Positions 31,796 to 43,250 of a stretch of DNA of 64,000 nt are shown here, one piece after another. Origin of the DNA: Dugong dugon. Taxonomy: Eukaryota > Chordata > Mammalia > Sirenia > Dugongidae. The stretch covers positions 93,993,819-94,057,818 of the forward strand of contig CM057471.1 in NCBI GenBank assembly GCA_030035585.1. Reading direction: 5' to 3'. Every line of letters begins with the position of its first letter. The stretch's first letter is position 1. Both the position numbers and the translations under genes were made by a program. Below the pieces are notes generated by a model. That model ran no database searches. It was not told the origin of the DNA and worked only from the letters and a program-made list of their open reading frames with translations.

Positions 31796-32338
31796 ACTGC
31801 TCTTAAGTCAACACAAACTCATAAAGACTTTAGAAACAACAATATGAAATGTTGTTCAGTCTTGCATCATCCTCATATTCTCTGGCATGTTCGAGTCTAT
31901 CATTGCAGCTATTGTGCCAATCCATCTCACTGATGGTCTCCCTTGCCCTTGCTGGCCCTCTGCTTTACCAAACATGATGTCCTCCTCCAGCTATTGATCC
32001 TTCCTGATTACATGACCAAAGCAAATGAGTTAGAAAACATTCTGTTGTGATCCATAAAGTTTTTTCATTGGCTAATTTTTAGAAGTAGATTGCCAGGCCT
32101 TTCTTCCTAGTCTGTCTTAGATCAGAAGCTCAGCTGAAACCTCTCCACCCTGGGTGATGCTGCTGGTATTTGAAATTCCTGTGGCATGGCTTCCTGCATC
32201 ACAGCAACATGCAAGCCACCAGAGTATGACAAAATGACAGGCAGGTAGTGGATAGACCATATGCCACCACATACTAAAAGGGGTTGCTGAATCATGCTGA
32301 CTTTGGCTTCGCTCAGCAATGGTCACCTCGAGGAAAGG
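31796..32338 (-). mobile_element. Long RTE-tailed SINE / non-autonomous RTE
   Basis: On the minus strand it reads from a head containing gcatgttgctgtgatgcagg and ccagcagcatcacccaggg, through gaaaggcctggcaatctact and gaggaggacatcatgtttgg, to an RTE-like 3' end. It keeps an RTE 3' stretch that shorter relatives lack, so it links AfroSINE-like and RTE modules. Confidence 0.65.
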
Positions 32339-32689
32339 AATAAGAACGTGCATAGCTCTATGTGTTAAAAGGGTAAATGGCACCAGACTGGATGGTTTGA
32401 CTCTGAAAATGGTACTTTTAAGACTGAGTTTGACATTGCTCTGGACATGAAGAATTTGCAGCATATGACCAGGTGGTCCAATGTACATTGACTGACTACA
32501 CCAAGTCTGAATTAGCCTCATCCAGCAATAGTAGTACCTTGTTCAATTATGCTGAGAAAGGGAAATTTTGTATTACTTGTATTAAAATGTGTACTGTTCA
32601 TATAATGTGCCATGTTGGGAGAAATATGAAGCTTTTACATAAAATAAATCAGGATACATTATACATACATAAGATTGGACAAATGCAGC

Positions 32690-32816
32690 CCTTTAATCTA
32701 TTCAGTTGGCTTAGATTAAGCTACAACTGGGGGGGGCTGGTTGATATCTCTCCTCCAAGCAGGCCTGATCAATCTGCTGCAGAAATTCCTACTAGTAACC
32801 CTCATTAAATGCTGCC
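32690..32816 (+). pseudogene. Endogenous retrovirus env, transmembrane-subunit end
   Basis: Translation around 32735-32815 gives a hydrophobic membrane-spanning tail rich in Leu and Ile, ending in a short Lys- and Cys-bearing tail and a stop at about 32817, as in the transmembrane subunit of class I retroviral Env. The frame upstream of an eight-G run at 32730-32737 encodes an FSWL-type juxtamembrane stretch in another phase, so a frameshift in the G-run breaks the gene. It is a short dead remnant; anything upstream to 32340 is too diverged for me to assign. Confidence 0.5.
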
Positions 32817-32971
32817 TAAAATGATGCACAGATATAAAATCCACTAGAGTTCTCCACAAACCACACCCATGCAGCTCCACATCCAAAATGGGTGACAGGC
32901 ATACTAGGACTTGGTACTGCTTCACTTCTTTTTCTGGCACGCTGATGTGAGTTGTGGAGTGGGGGGTGGAC

Positions 32972-33583
32972 TGTTGGGGGAATTGTGGAATTGTCTGCCT
33001 CTGTCCCTCCCATCCAGGGTGCCTAATTAAAGACTTTGGGCCCAGAACATTCCCTGATATGGAGGCTGGGAATTGGGTCACCATCTGTCTCCCAGTTCTT
33101 TCTTATTAGAGAAGCCCTCCACCTGTTTTGGGCACACAATAACTATCTCTGCCTCTTGCATGTGGCCAGGCATCATATGACACCTAGACTACCCCACTTC
33201 TATATCTGTTCCCGGTGGGGAGGGAATGGGGTCTCTTATACTATGGCATAAGAGGTGGAATGTGCCTGATTGTAGGAATTGGCCTCATGGACTGAAGGGG
33301 AAACAAGCTATGCAAGGCCAAACACGAGCACCCTCATGCAGTCCACTAGTTCATTACAGTTTACATTCTTGTGTGAGTCCCTGGAGTATAGCCACTATTA
33401 TCCACCACCACTATAAAACCTCTGGCCTCCCACTGCAGAGCATGGAGATCTGCTTAGGTCTTGCAGACGCCTGGTACTCACTTTGTAGGTAAAACTCCCT
33501 AATAGACAACTTGCTTCCATCCTGGAGTTGCCTGCCTCTTTCTTTGGTCTCTCAGTGCCCTCCATTTTTGGAGGCAAGTTTCA
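32972..33583 (+). mobile_element. Probable 3' LTR of class I endogenous retrovirus
   Basis: It follows the env end and a purine-rich tract (ggagtggggggtgga) at the place of the polypurine tract. It has a TATA-like ctataaaa at 33411-33418, a degenerate polyadenylation signal (aataga) near 33502, and a U5-like end ggtctctcagtgccctcc...gcaagtttca. A start at tgttggggg is likely but not proven. Flanking duplications cannot be tested because the 5' half of the provirus is missing. Confidence 0.5.
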
Positions 33584-33887
33584 TGTTACTGGTCCATGTC
33601 AGGACAAAACATATTGCATTTTGAAATTATAAATAGATCTTAGTGCTTTACTAGAGCTTAGAGCTGACCCTTCACACTGAACTGTGCAGAAAACACATGG
33701 TTGAGAAGAAGCATTTAAAGCAGGGGACATTGACCATAGTTGCAGTGTTTCCAAAAGGGTATGTACATGTATGTGTGTGCACACAGCCCACTGGTGATAC
33801 TCACCAACTCAAGATGATTTGGAATGATACAAGGATATGTATAGATTTTTACATATTTATATCTTTTTAAATTGTTGGTTGTTTCCC
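33584..33887. other. Single-copy-like sequence
   Basis: No feature is recognised downstream of the LTR. No clear primer-binding site follows it, consistent with a 3' LTR. Confidence 0.4.
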
Positions 33888-33945
33888 AAAAACCAAACCA
33901 AACCTGTAGCCGTCGAGTCAATTCCTACTTGTAGCTATGAGTATT
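33888..33945 (-). mobile_element. AfroSINE fragment (tail)
   Basis: ccaaaccaaacctgtagccg, then tcgagtcaattcctactt, match the antisense tail only. Confidence 0.6.
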
Positions 33946-34619
33946 TTTCATAGTGACTTTATATTTGTGGCAAAGGCTTTCCATTAACAGTAATGGCAAA
34001 ATTTTCTTTGAAAATAAATTTTATTTTAGTAAAACTGTGAGCCCAATGACATAAATTGTTAGGTAAGTAATAACATGGGTGATAGGTGGGTAGAACAAAA
34101 ATCATGAAGATGGTACTTGAAAGACTAACATATGGGAAACAAGGGCCTCTATCCATTGTCCCCACCTCCTTTAAATAGACATATCTTCTTGATTTCTTTG
34201 TTTCAACAGCAATTCATTTTGCAAAATGTGGGTCAGATAAGAAAACTTACATGGTGTACCCTTAAGTTACAAATGTGTATGCCATTACTATTGCAATAAA
34301 GAAAAAACAAAAACCACATACAGACTCTGCCTTGGGTATCCTAATTAGTTATAGTTCCCAATCACTGGACTAAAAAAGGTTTGGATGTTATGAACATACA
34401 ACATAATGTCTATAATAGCTATGAATTATGATTATCCCATTAGAGTGTTTATCTATTCCCTGGCATGCCAAGGAACAAACAGCCATAAATATACTTGTTC
34501 CTTCTTAACCATGGACAAAGTTGTAAATGATGACAGATCTAGAGTTTGCATTTTGACTTTGGCTTTAGAAAACAAGAGAAACTGGAGGAAAATATCCCAA
34601 TGCATTCTTCCTGAATGAC
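33946..34619. other. Single-copy-like sequence
   Basis: AT-rich, with no gene or assignable element. Confidence 0.4.
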
Positions 34620-34935
34620 TGATACACTCAACAATATGAATGAATCTCAAATGCATTGTGCTAAGTGAAAGAAGTCAAACTCAAAATGTTATATACTCTT
34701 TGATTACATTTATATGACATTCTGGACAAGGTAAACTATAGGAACAGAAAATATATTAATGGTTGTCAGGGGATAGGGGTTGACTTCAAAGGGGTATGGA
34801 AACTTTTCAGGGTCTTGATTATGGTGATGGTTGCATTATTATATGGGTTTGTCAAAACTCCTAGAACTGTACATAGAAAGGGTGAATTCTACTGACGGTA
34901 AATTATACTTCAGTAAACCTAATGAAAAACAAGTA
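34620..34935 (+). mobile_element. Ancient L1M 3' end fragment
   Basis: Sense order: caatatgaatgaatctcaaa, tgctaagtgaaagaagtcaa, actctttgattacatttata, aaactcctagaactgtacat, aattatacttcagtaaacct. This is the classical 3' end of old L1M elements. Confidence 0.8.
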
Positions 34936-35379
34936 AGTGTTCTTAGTATTCCATAGAAAGAATTACAAGTAAAAAGTGAAATAACAGTCAAGCAAAAGAC
35001 CAACACATACCTGCAAATCATTTCTTGAGGGAGGAGAAAAGTCAGAAACAACCTTTGAATTGATTTACATTGAGAGACAGCCTCTTAATCTATGTGTCTA
35101 GAGTGGACATGTCAAATGTATGCTTTTATGAAAACTGCTTCTATTCAGTCTCTGCTTTTGTTCATGACTAGATTCATTTCGGTCTTACTGCTCATCATAG
35201 GGGAAAACTGTTTAGGTCTTGGCATTGTTTTCATGGTTTCCCTGGTTTGGTATTAGATATAATAAATCAGCTGTTAATGACTGATCTGCAGTAGTTAATG
35301 ATTGATCTGCAGTAGCTTTTCCATATACAAAACCAACTTCTTTGTTTATGGTACAATTAGAACATTCTAAAGCATGAAA
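34936..35379. other. No gene; 21-bp tandem duplication at 35273-35314
   Basis: The 21-mer starting gttaatga and ending ctgcagta occurs twice head to tail (35273-35293, 35294-35314) with one C/T difference. Nothing else is recognised. Confidence 0.6.
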
Positions 35380-35567
35380 AGGAGTCCATGGGTGGTGTAA
35401 ATGTTAATGCACTTGGCTGCTAACTGAAAGGTTGGCAGCTCAAGTTCACCAAGAGGCACCTCAGAAGAATGGCTTGGTGATTTACTTCTGAAAACTCAAC
35501 TATTGAAAACCCTGTGGAACACAGCTCTATTCTGACAGTGTCACCATGAGTCAGAACTGACAGCAAC
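35380..35567 (+). mobile_element. AfroSINE
   Basis: Sense copy: aggagtccatgggtggtgta, ttggctgctaactgaaaggt, accatgagtcagaactgaca. Confidence 0.82.
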
Positions 35568-35699
35568 TTTTTTGTTTTGTCTTTTTTTTCTTTTTAAGAG
35601 TGAAAATGACAGAGAAATTAGGAAAGTATAACCTTTTGGAGACAATGTATTCAGAATTATTTTGAGAGAGTCAATTTATTTAATAATGTGAATGGGGAA

Positions 35700-36196
35700 T
35701 GTCATGGATTGAATTGTGTCCCCCCAAAAATGTGTGTATCAATTTGGCTGGGCCATGATTCCCAGAATTGTGTGGTTGACCTCTATTTTGTGATTGTAAT
35801 TTTATGTTAAAGAGGATTAGGGTGGGATTGTAACACCACTCTTACCCAGGTCACGTCTCTGATCCAATGTAAAGGGAGTTTCCCTGGGGTGTGGCCTGCA
35901 CCACCTTTTATCTCTCAAGAGAAAAGGAAAAGGAAGCAAGAAGAGAGTTGGGGGCCTCATACCACCAAGAAAGCAGTGCCGGGAGCAGAGCGCGTCCTTT
36001 GGACCGGGGTCCTTGCGCTAAGAAGCTCCTAGTCTGGGGGGAACACTGATGAGAAGGCTGAGAGAAAGCCTTCCTCTGGAGCTGACACCCTGAATTTGGA
36101 CTTTTAGCCTACTTTACTGTAAAGAAATAAACTTCTCTTTGTTAAAACCGTCTACTTGTGGTATTTCTGTTATAGCAGCACTAGATGACTAAGACA
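35700..36196 (+). mobile_element. Solo LTR, same family as 3206-3709
   Basis: TGTCATGGATTGAATTGTG start, GACTAAGACA end, aataaacttc near 36126, 497 bp. The flanks gggaa and gggat agree at 4 of 5 positions. It keeps a 3' half closely parallel to the 3206 copy (accaccaagaaagcag, tggacttttagcctact). Confidence 0.85.
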
Positions 36197-36914
36197 GGGA
36201 TGCAAAAAGGGATTTAGAGCCCCCTATTACCTTGTCTATTCCTTTGTTCCAGTGCTCATCACACTGTATGGAGATGTTTGTTTACCTGGGTATCTCTTTT
36301 AGTCTGTGAGTTCCTTAGAAGCAAGAACCATATTTCATTTTTGTATCTTCATTACCTAGCACAGTGCTTGTAGGAGAGAAAAATTGTTTCTGAATGCACA
36401 AATGAAAACTGTGGATTAAAAATTATTTTAAGTGAATCATTTCCATGTAAAACTAGACTTTTGCAAGGAGTTGGGCAAGTAACGTTGTGAATTGTGATGC
36501 TAAAACAGGCATGTGAGGACAGTCATTTGTGATACCAGGCACAGCTTCTCCTTGAGGCATGTGGCTGGACTTGGAGCCTTCTTGAAGCTGGCCTCAGTCC
36601 CCTGGTTTGGTGAGGTAAGAACTACTCAAAGCTTTAATCAATGAGTTGATTAAAAACTAAGTTAATATAACAATATAGATTAATTTAAAAAATATAAACG
36701 TATTGGTACATTTTTAAAAGTTCCTCTAATTTGCAAATACAACATATTATCAAAGTTTAAGCTTCTTATAGTCAATGTTTTCATAGGAATAGTTTATTTT
36801 CTTTTGAAAATATTTATATTGTTGCCAATTTATATCATTCCATAATTCAATTAAATTCCCATGGCTTTTCAGGGAAGGCCCTGGTGGTTTAATGTAGTAC
36901 AAGAATGTCAGATT
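36197..36914. other. No gene; L2/MIR-like scrap at about 36235-36395
   Basis: The phrase tctgtgagttccttagaagc, followed by cctagcacagtgcttg, is typical of an old L2 or MIR 3' part. The rest is AT-rich. Confidence 0.5.
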
Positions 36915-36924
36915 AATACATGCT

Positions 36925-37130
36925 GTAAACTAGTTGCGGTGGAGTAGACTCAGACTCATGGTACCTCCATGTGTGTCAGAGTTGGACTGCTCTCCATAGA
37001 GTTTTCAATAGCTGATGTTTTGGAATTAGATCACCAGGACTTTCTTCCAAGGTGCCTTTGGGTGGACTTGAGCCACCAACCTTTTAGTTAGCAGCCAAAC
37101 ATGTTAACCGTCTGCACTACCAGGGACTCC
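36925..37130 (-). mobile_element. AfroSINE with perfect 10-bp duplication
   Basis: Flanked on both sides by aatacatgct (36915-36924 and 37131-37140). Antisense copy from tail (agttgcggtggagtagactc) to head (actaccagggactcc). The intact duplication gives exact ends. Confidence 0.92.
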
Positions 37131-37140
37131 AATACATGCT

Positions 37141-38566
37141 CTACTTTTCATAATTGTACATGTTATAATCCAAGAGATGATTTAAAAACTTTCTATTTTG
37201 TTTATTTCATTTTTCTTCTCGTATACTCTCACAATGTCAGACAGTTAATCATGCTTACCTTCTAATCCCTGTGATACCATTTTCATATCACAGAGGCAGG
37301 CCTTAGCAAGCCCTAAGAATTGTTTACTGATCACAGACTCAGTTAATTCTTCTCAAACAGTGCAAACAGTCAAGATCAGCTCCTTTTTGTTGATTTATTT
37401 TCAAAAAGCCTTGCAGGATACTGCCCATCTCTGTGGCTTCATTTCACAATTTACCTTGGCTGTGTTTCACTTCATGCATCATATTTATCATAGTCTCACT
37501 TATCCCAGACTTACTAATCAATACAACAATTAACAAATATTTGCTGAGCACTTTTTGTGGTGGGCATGTGTGGTTTGCTTTGCCCAGAAAGCATTTCCTT
37601 TTCCTGTAGTAACTACACCTTGATTTTCCTGTGGGGACTCTCCTCTCTTCAGCTCTCCATCATGCATTTTGGATGCCCCCATCTGACCAGCACTGATCAT
37701 GTGACAGACTGGCCAATCAGTGCACCCCATTCCTTTGGTCCCAGTGACTTTTTTGGCCATGGACACACAATCTAAAATAGTCCTTTAAGAATAAACTCTA
37801 GGACTTTTTGCTAGATTTATTGGGAAGAGAAACTCTCTGTATGCTAGGATTGCCAACGAGGTGCAATGTATCTGTGGGCCATCTTTAATCCCACTAAAAG
37901 AAGATCTTTGGAGAAAGAAGTCAATACAGAGAAAATCAACGGCCAAGGCATACAGAAAAAAATTCTCCTGTCATCTTTAGAAAGCTTGATCCAGCTGTGT
38001 CTTAAGCTGGTATCAGGCTACACCTGGACTTTAGACTGTACAAACCAATAATTTTTAATCTGAGTTGGGTTTCTGTTACTTATTAAAAAATACTGCTGAC
38101 AAAAACACTTAGGTGCCAAGATTTGGGAAAATGCAAATCTATAGCTTCCAAGGGTTTATAATAAAGCAGAAAGTATAAAATATAAGCATATCAAGTTAGC
38201 ATTGCTTTAAAAAGTGTTATTTTTATCTCTGCCTTAGAATTTATTGCTTTATGTGAGGATTATTTATACATCTCTTTCTTCCTTAATAAACTGGAGAGAA
38301 AAGTGCTTGCTAATCTGTTCATCTCCTTGTCCTTAATGTCTAGCACAGTGTTCTGCACGTGGAAAATGTTCAGGAAGTTCAGTAAGTTTTTCTTTTCTAT
38401 TACTCAAATATTTATGGTAAGTGCCAACTGAGTGGCTTAAATCATAATGTTCTATTGTTTTTTGATTAAATGGCATTTTCTGTCCTCTGGGCCAGGTCTT
38501 CACTCATATTTCTGCCACTAAATTATTTGTGCTTCATTTTGTTTTATTGAGCAAGGAAGGGCCCGA
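37141..38566. other. No gene; old repeat at about 37640-38105
   Basis: The part at 37640-38105 (ggccaatcagtg, tttagaaagcttgatccagc, gagttgggtttctgttactt) looks like an old placental interspersed repeat, unassigned. An L2-like scrap lies near 38285-38370. The rest is single-copy-like. Confidence 0.4.
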
Positions 38567-38710
38567 TACTAGAGAGAGGCAGCTTTGTGGGCTGGGAGAC
38601 TAAGGCTATCAAAAAAATGTTAAATTAGCTTGTTCACTTACTAGAGAGAGGCAGCTTTGTGGGCTGGGAGACTAAGGCTATCAAAAAAATGTTAAATTAG
38701 CTTGTTCACT
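38567..38710. repeat. Exact 72-bp tandem duplication
   Basis: Two head-to-tail copies, 38567-38638 and 38639-38710, are identical at every base as read. Each starts tactagagagaggcagc and ends agcttgttcact. Complete identity means it is recent, polymorphic, or an assembly artefact. Confidence 0.97.
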
Positions 38711-38865
38711 TACCAAACTTACATTAGAAAACCATAAAATTCTAAGTTGAATAAGGAAAAGAAAACAGGCAAAAATCACTCCCAAGAATAAAAAATGTGT
38801 ACAATAACAATCTATCTTGATCCTAATTGTGGTCTTTAACCTTCTGTAGCTCAAATTACTCTTGT

Positions 38866-39790
38866 TGTTGTTAGTTGCTATCAAGTAGGCTCTAACGGTG
38901 ACTCTGTGTATAACAGAAAGAAACTGTGTCATTCTCACAATTGTTGGTATGTTTGAGTCCATTGTCACCAACTATTTTGTCAACCCATCTCACTGAAGTT
39001 TTCCCTTGTGCCTTAGACATCTAGTGCTGCTCTAACAGAAATACCGTAAGTGGATGGTTTTAACAAAGAGAAATTTATTCTCTCACAGTCCAGTAGGCTA
39101 CAAGTCCAAATTCAAGGCATCAGCTCTAGGAGAAAGCTTTCTCTCTTTGTTGGCTCTGGAGGAAGGTCCTTGTGATGCATCAGTCTTCCTTTGGTCTGGG
39201 AGCATCTCAGAGCAGGAACCTCAGGTCCAAAGGACACGCTCTGCTCCTGGCACTGCTTGCTTGGTAGTATGAGGTTCCCATGTGTCTCTGCTCACTTCTT
39301 TCTTTTATATCTCAAAAGATATTGGATTAATCTCGTAAACCTCATCAGCATAACCTCATCACAGTGACAGAATTTACAGCACATAAGATCACATATAACC
39401 TCATCATAGTGACAGAGTTTACAACACATAAGGTAATCACATCAGATTACACAATCATACAATGCTTGGAATCATGACCTAGCCAAGTTGCTACACACAT
39501 TTTTTGCGGGACACAAATCTATCCATGACACCTTGTTTTTGTTCACCCTCTACTTTACCAACCATGATGTCCTTTTCTAGAAATTGGTCTTTCCTGACAG
39601 TATGTCCAAAGTAAACAAAGTCTCACCGTTTTCACTTCTAAGGAGCATTTTGGCTGTACTTCTGCCAAGACTGATTTGTTCATTCTTCTGAGAGTTCCTG
39701 GGATATCCAATATTCTTCAGCAACACCACAGTTCAAATTGTCAATTTTTCTTTGATCTTCCTTTTTCATTGTCTAGCTTTCACATAGTTT
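38866..39790 (-). mobile_element. RTE LINE 3' fragment, split by LTR
   Basis: Antisense RTE 3' region: ttgttgttgttagttgctat at the tail, then ccatctcactgaagtttt. The LTR at 39009-39530 interrupts it, and it resumes with accctctactttaccaacca, tgatgtccttttctag, tctaaggagcattttggctg. It is more diverged than the copies at 11.8 and 19.8 kb. Confidence 0.8.
39009..39530 (-). mobile_element. Solo LTR, same family as 3206-3709, perfect 5-bp duplication
   Basis: On the minus strand it starts TGTCATGGATAGATTTGTG and ends TGTCTAAGGCA. It is flanked by ccttg on both sides (39004-39008, 39531-39535). The RTE sequence continues across it, which proves the insertion. Confidence 0.9.
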
Positions 39791-41224
39791 TAAGTAGTTG
39801 TTTCCTGGTAATCATCATTTTGTCACTAGTTTAGATTCAACCAAAGGTCTGATTCTTTCTTTATTCTCAGAGATACCAGTCTTTGTTCTTCCTAGAACAA
39901 ACTAAAGGGACTTTGTTTTCTGTCTGATATTCGTCAGTCTTCAGTAATGGAAGGACATAAAGCTACTTGTCCAAGGTATTTTACTAAATATTTACACTGA
40001 GGTTTCTGTCTTTTAACTTTTAATCAGTGCAGGTATTAATGGTCTTCCTCTTACAGTGGAATGTATTTGAGGACAAAACCAATGCTTCTGTTACAATAGC
40101 TATGACTCAGAGAAGGAACTGAAAATGCATGTGTGATATGCAAAACCTATATCCTCTTGGTCTTGGATAATGTCATTCTGTGAGAGATGAAATAATGATG
40201 GTTTACGTTTAACATTTCCCCCCTATGGTTTCATTAAGTAAAGTCATATGTGACCACTGTAATCAGATAGACCCATATCTGAATCCCTGCTCCACCATTT
40301 GCTAGTGCTCTTAATTGTAGACAAGGTACTTAACTCTTTTTCAGTCTGAGTTTGACATCTGTTCCTTATGGGGTTGTTGTAAGGACTAAATGATCTAACT
40401 TACATGAAGTCAAAAGCACAACAGGCATAGCAACAGTGGTTAAAAATCATCAGATGTGGTTATTATTGTATAAATTTTCCCTGTTTCCTTCCTAGGAAGC
40501 ATGATATAAGGGCAGTTCCATTTTTTCCAGGGTTGATTGGGTGATACAGCTGGCTACGTCCCTTCTTTCCTCATATTTGGTATGTGCCCCTCCATGGATC
40601 CATATGGGGGAGACGAGGCTGTCCTTCTAAGATGGGGGAAAACGTTCTTCCAATGAGAGTATACTTCCAGGGAACACGGGAATGAAAAACAGGAAAGAAC
40701 TAGCCTAAAACACTGTGCAAATGGAAGAATAAAACTAATGCTGGTTTCCATATGGCTGACTTTTTTGTTAAAGGAATTAAATTTCAACAAAATTAGCTCT
40801 GATCAGAGAAGTTGACCCGAAGTCTTACAAGAAAAAAGATATTACTGACAATTGAACTGTTTCTAGCTAGAATAATAAAGTCCATCAGAGAAAGGATTAT
40901 TGTCTCCCTTGTTCTCTGTGAATCCCAGCTCCTAAAGCAGTGCCCACTGACTTCATAAACTCGGGGCCTCTGTTCCTTATTTACACATGTAGGGACCACT
41001 GGTCTGGATCAGAAGAGAGGGAGTATGTGTCCAGATCACTAGGACTCTGACCTCTGGCAGAGGAAAGTCCACCTCTGGTGGTGTCATTCCCAGGTACTCT
41101 ACTCAACTGCACATCGCTGCAAATCTGCCTAGTCAGGCAAGGGTTCAAACTTCTTTAGTAAACTGCTTCCCCCCCCCCTCCCCACGCCCCTGTGCCTGAC
41201 AGTGTACATGCTAGACCAAGGCAC
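39791..41224. other. Single-copy-like; MIR at 40255-40420; C-rich run at 41170
   Basis: The sense MIR reads gaatccctgctccaccattt, caaggtacttaactct, ggggttgttgtaaggactaa. A C-rich tract (cccccccccctccccac) lies at 41169-41185. No gene is recognised. Confidence 0.5.
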
Positions 41225-41237
41225 TGAAGGCAGTATT

Positions 41238-41454
41238 CCAGATCAAACCAAATCCATTGCCATCTAGTTGATTTCGACTCACAGCGACCCTATATGACAG
41301 AGTAGAACTGCCCCACAGGGTTTCCAAGGCTGGAAATCCTGAAGGAAGAAGACTACCACATCTTTCTCCCACAGAATAGCTGGTGAGTTCAAACCACTGA
41401 CCTTTCTTTCGGCTATCAGCCAAGAGCTTTAACCACTGAGCCACCCAGGCTCCT
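41238..41454 (-). mobile_element. AfroSINE with 13-bp duplication
   Basis: Flanked by tgaaggcagtatt (41225-41237) and tgacggcagtatt (41456-41468 or one base earlier), one mismatch. Antisense copy with gatttcgactcacagcgacc, cagagtagaactgccccaca, head gagccacccaggctcc. Among the best preserved copies here. Confidence 0.92.
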
Positions 41455-41468
41455 TGACGGCAGTATTG

Positions 41469-42604
41469 GGGACCCCAAAATAGGGACGTTGTGAGAGGCT
41501 GAAATCCAAGGGGTGTCTTAATGACTATTAGCTTGTATCTCTGCATGCCTTACTGCTACTTACACAGTGAATCTTTTGACATTGTAATATTTAAAGTATA
41601 CTCCATACCAAGAAAACAAAGAAGCAAGAAACAAAACTCAGAGCATATGTAACTACAGAAACATAGACTGTATTTGACAGCTAGTTATCAGGTTGACTGA
41701 CCAAAAACAGGATAACCCTCAAAGATCAGTGGAATTAAGATTAGGTGAGAAAAGAAAAGATTCAAATATATCAAAATGGAGGCCTTCTCCCACTTCTATG
41801 TTACCAAGATGAGTAATAAAGTACCTGAGGGATTTTAGCTATAAGATTCAGCAATATCTTTATTAGAGTGAGATCTTTATCATTCAGGAAATACAAATTT
41901 GTTAAGATGAAATATAAGAGGAAAAATATTAGCAGAGGCATTGATTTAATCCATCTGGGTCTCAGTTTTCTCATCTGTACAATGGAGCACTGGGCCAAAT
42001 GATTTCTTAGACTGTTTTCAATGTGAATGTTCTGTGACTTAATGGACGCTTTGACTCTTTGTGAGAAGACATGCTCCAGGCTTGGACAGAAAACCTCTTG
42101 TCAGGATGTGTGGAAAAGGCAGATCCATTTGGGATTAGTATCTTTATATGTTTCTACAGCCTGTTTTAGCTTACCATTAAATAGGAACGTCCCTAAGTTT
42201 AATGCTACTGCCCAGGGGGTTTTGTGGGTCTCATGTCATTCATGTTTCTGCCCAATGGAAAAAAATCTTTTTGTAGCTTGGACCACAATCAGGAGGTGAT
42301 TTTTGATTCCATCGGCCTTGAAAGCAGCTTCCTCATCACAGTGTGGCAAAGGGCATAGAGCACACACCCTTGCCCTCCCCAGAGGATGCCAAGGAGCTGC
42401 AGGGTGCTGGGGACAGGGAGGGAGTCTTTTCCGGGCAGTTAATAAGCAAATCAGTAAGAGCACTTTAGAGTTCATTAGAGAGAAGCCAAGCCTTCTCGGC
42501 AACAATGTCTGTTCTTTGGAGCAAGTCCACCAACAAGGGCTGAAGTCAGTTCTTCTAATGGTAATATGATTCCCATTCAAGCAAATGTTATGATCCTAAT
42601 AAGT
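41469..42604. other. Single-copy-like; MIR-like at 41945-42045
   Basis: The MIR-like part has ctgggtctcagttttctcat and ctgtacaatggag in sense. The block at 42050-42570 is complex and repeat-free, with two opposed frames of about 90-110 codons that are not distinguished from chance. Confidence 0.4.
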
Positions 42605-42770
42605 AATATTTTTTTTAATACCAATGATATGCCAGGCATCACTCCAAATGTTTTAAATGTATTAACTGTTACTCCTGATAACCATCTGAGTTGACTACCT
42701 TTTATACAGATGATAAAACCGAGGCACAGCTAGGATGTAAAAGTTGGTGGTCCACACAGAAGTGGATTAG
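42605..42770 (-). repeat. MIR fragment
   Basis: Antisense MIR: atgccaggcatcactcca, atgtattaactgttac, cagatgataaaaccgaggca. Confidence 0.65.
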
Positions 42771-43014
42771 GAAAACCTGGATAACATGAGCAGAAGTATT
42801 CTTTTAGGTGAAAATAGTCGGAGGAACTGGGGTTTCTATTTGAGTCATTTAATAGAATAATGATACTATATATCATTTAATGAAATATATGGTACACAAC
42901 ACACATGCACACACGTATTTCTCATTGACAGCTATCCTGTTTGTTGTCTTCATAAATCCTAATATAATGAGCCTTTCCAAGTATGGTTAGAGGTAGATAA
43001 CTGGACCAGCTGGG

Positions 43015-43250
43015 CTTCACACTATATTGCAGTATCAAGTAAAGAGTTTGATGTCACACCTGCTTGGGTTAAAACCCCCCCTCCACTACTCATCAGCTGT
43101 GTGACCCAAGTAAATAGCTTGTTGTCACCTATATGTAAAGTAGGTTTAACCATACCTACTTCACAGAGCTGCTGGGAGACGTACATGAGATCATGTATAT
43201 AAAAAGGTTTGTACAGTACCTAGCACAGAGTAAATGTTTAATAGGCAGTG
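43015..43250 (+). repeat. MIR SINE
   Basis: Nearly complete sense MIR: cttgggttaaaacc, catcagctgtgtgacccaag, catacctacttcacagagct, gtacctagcacagagtaaat. Confidence 0.8.

Noticed and set aside
32117-32521. 134-codon minus-strand frame
   Set aside because: Half is sense strand of the RTE-tailed SINE; no domain seen. It does not coincide with the plus-strand env remnant.
42236-42580. 114-codon minus frame and opposed 88-codon plus frame
   Set aside because: Opposed frames of similar size in GC-richer DNA are expected by chance; no protein family recognised.
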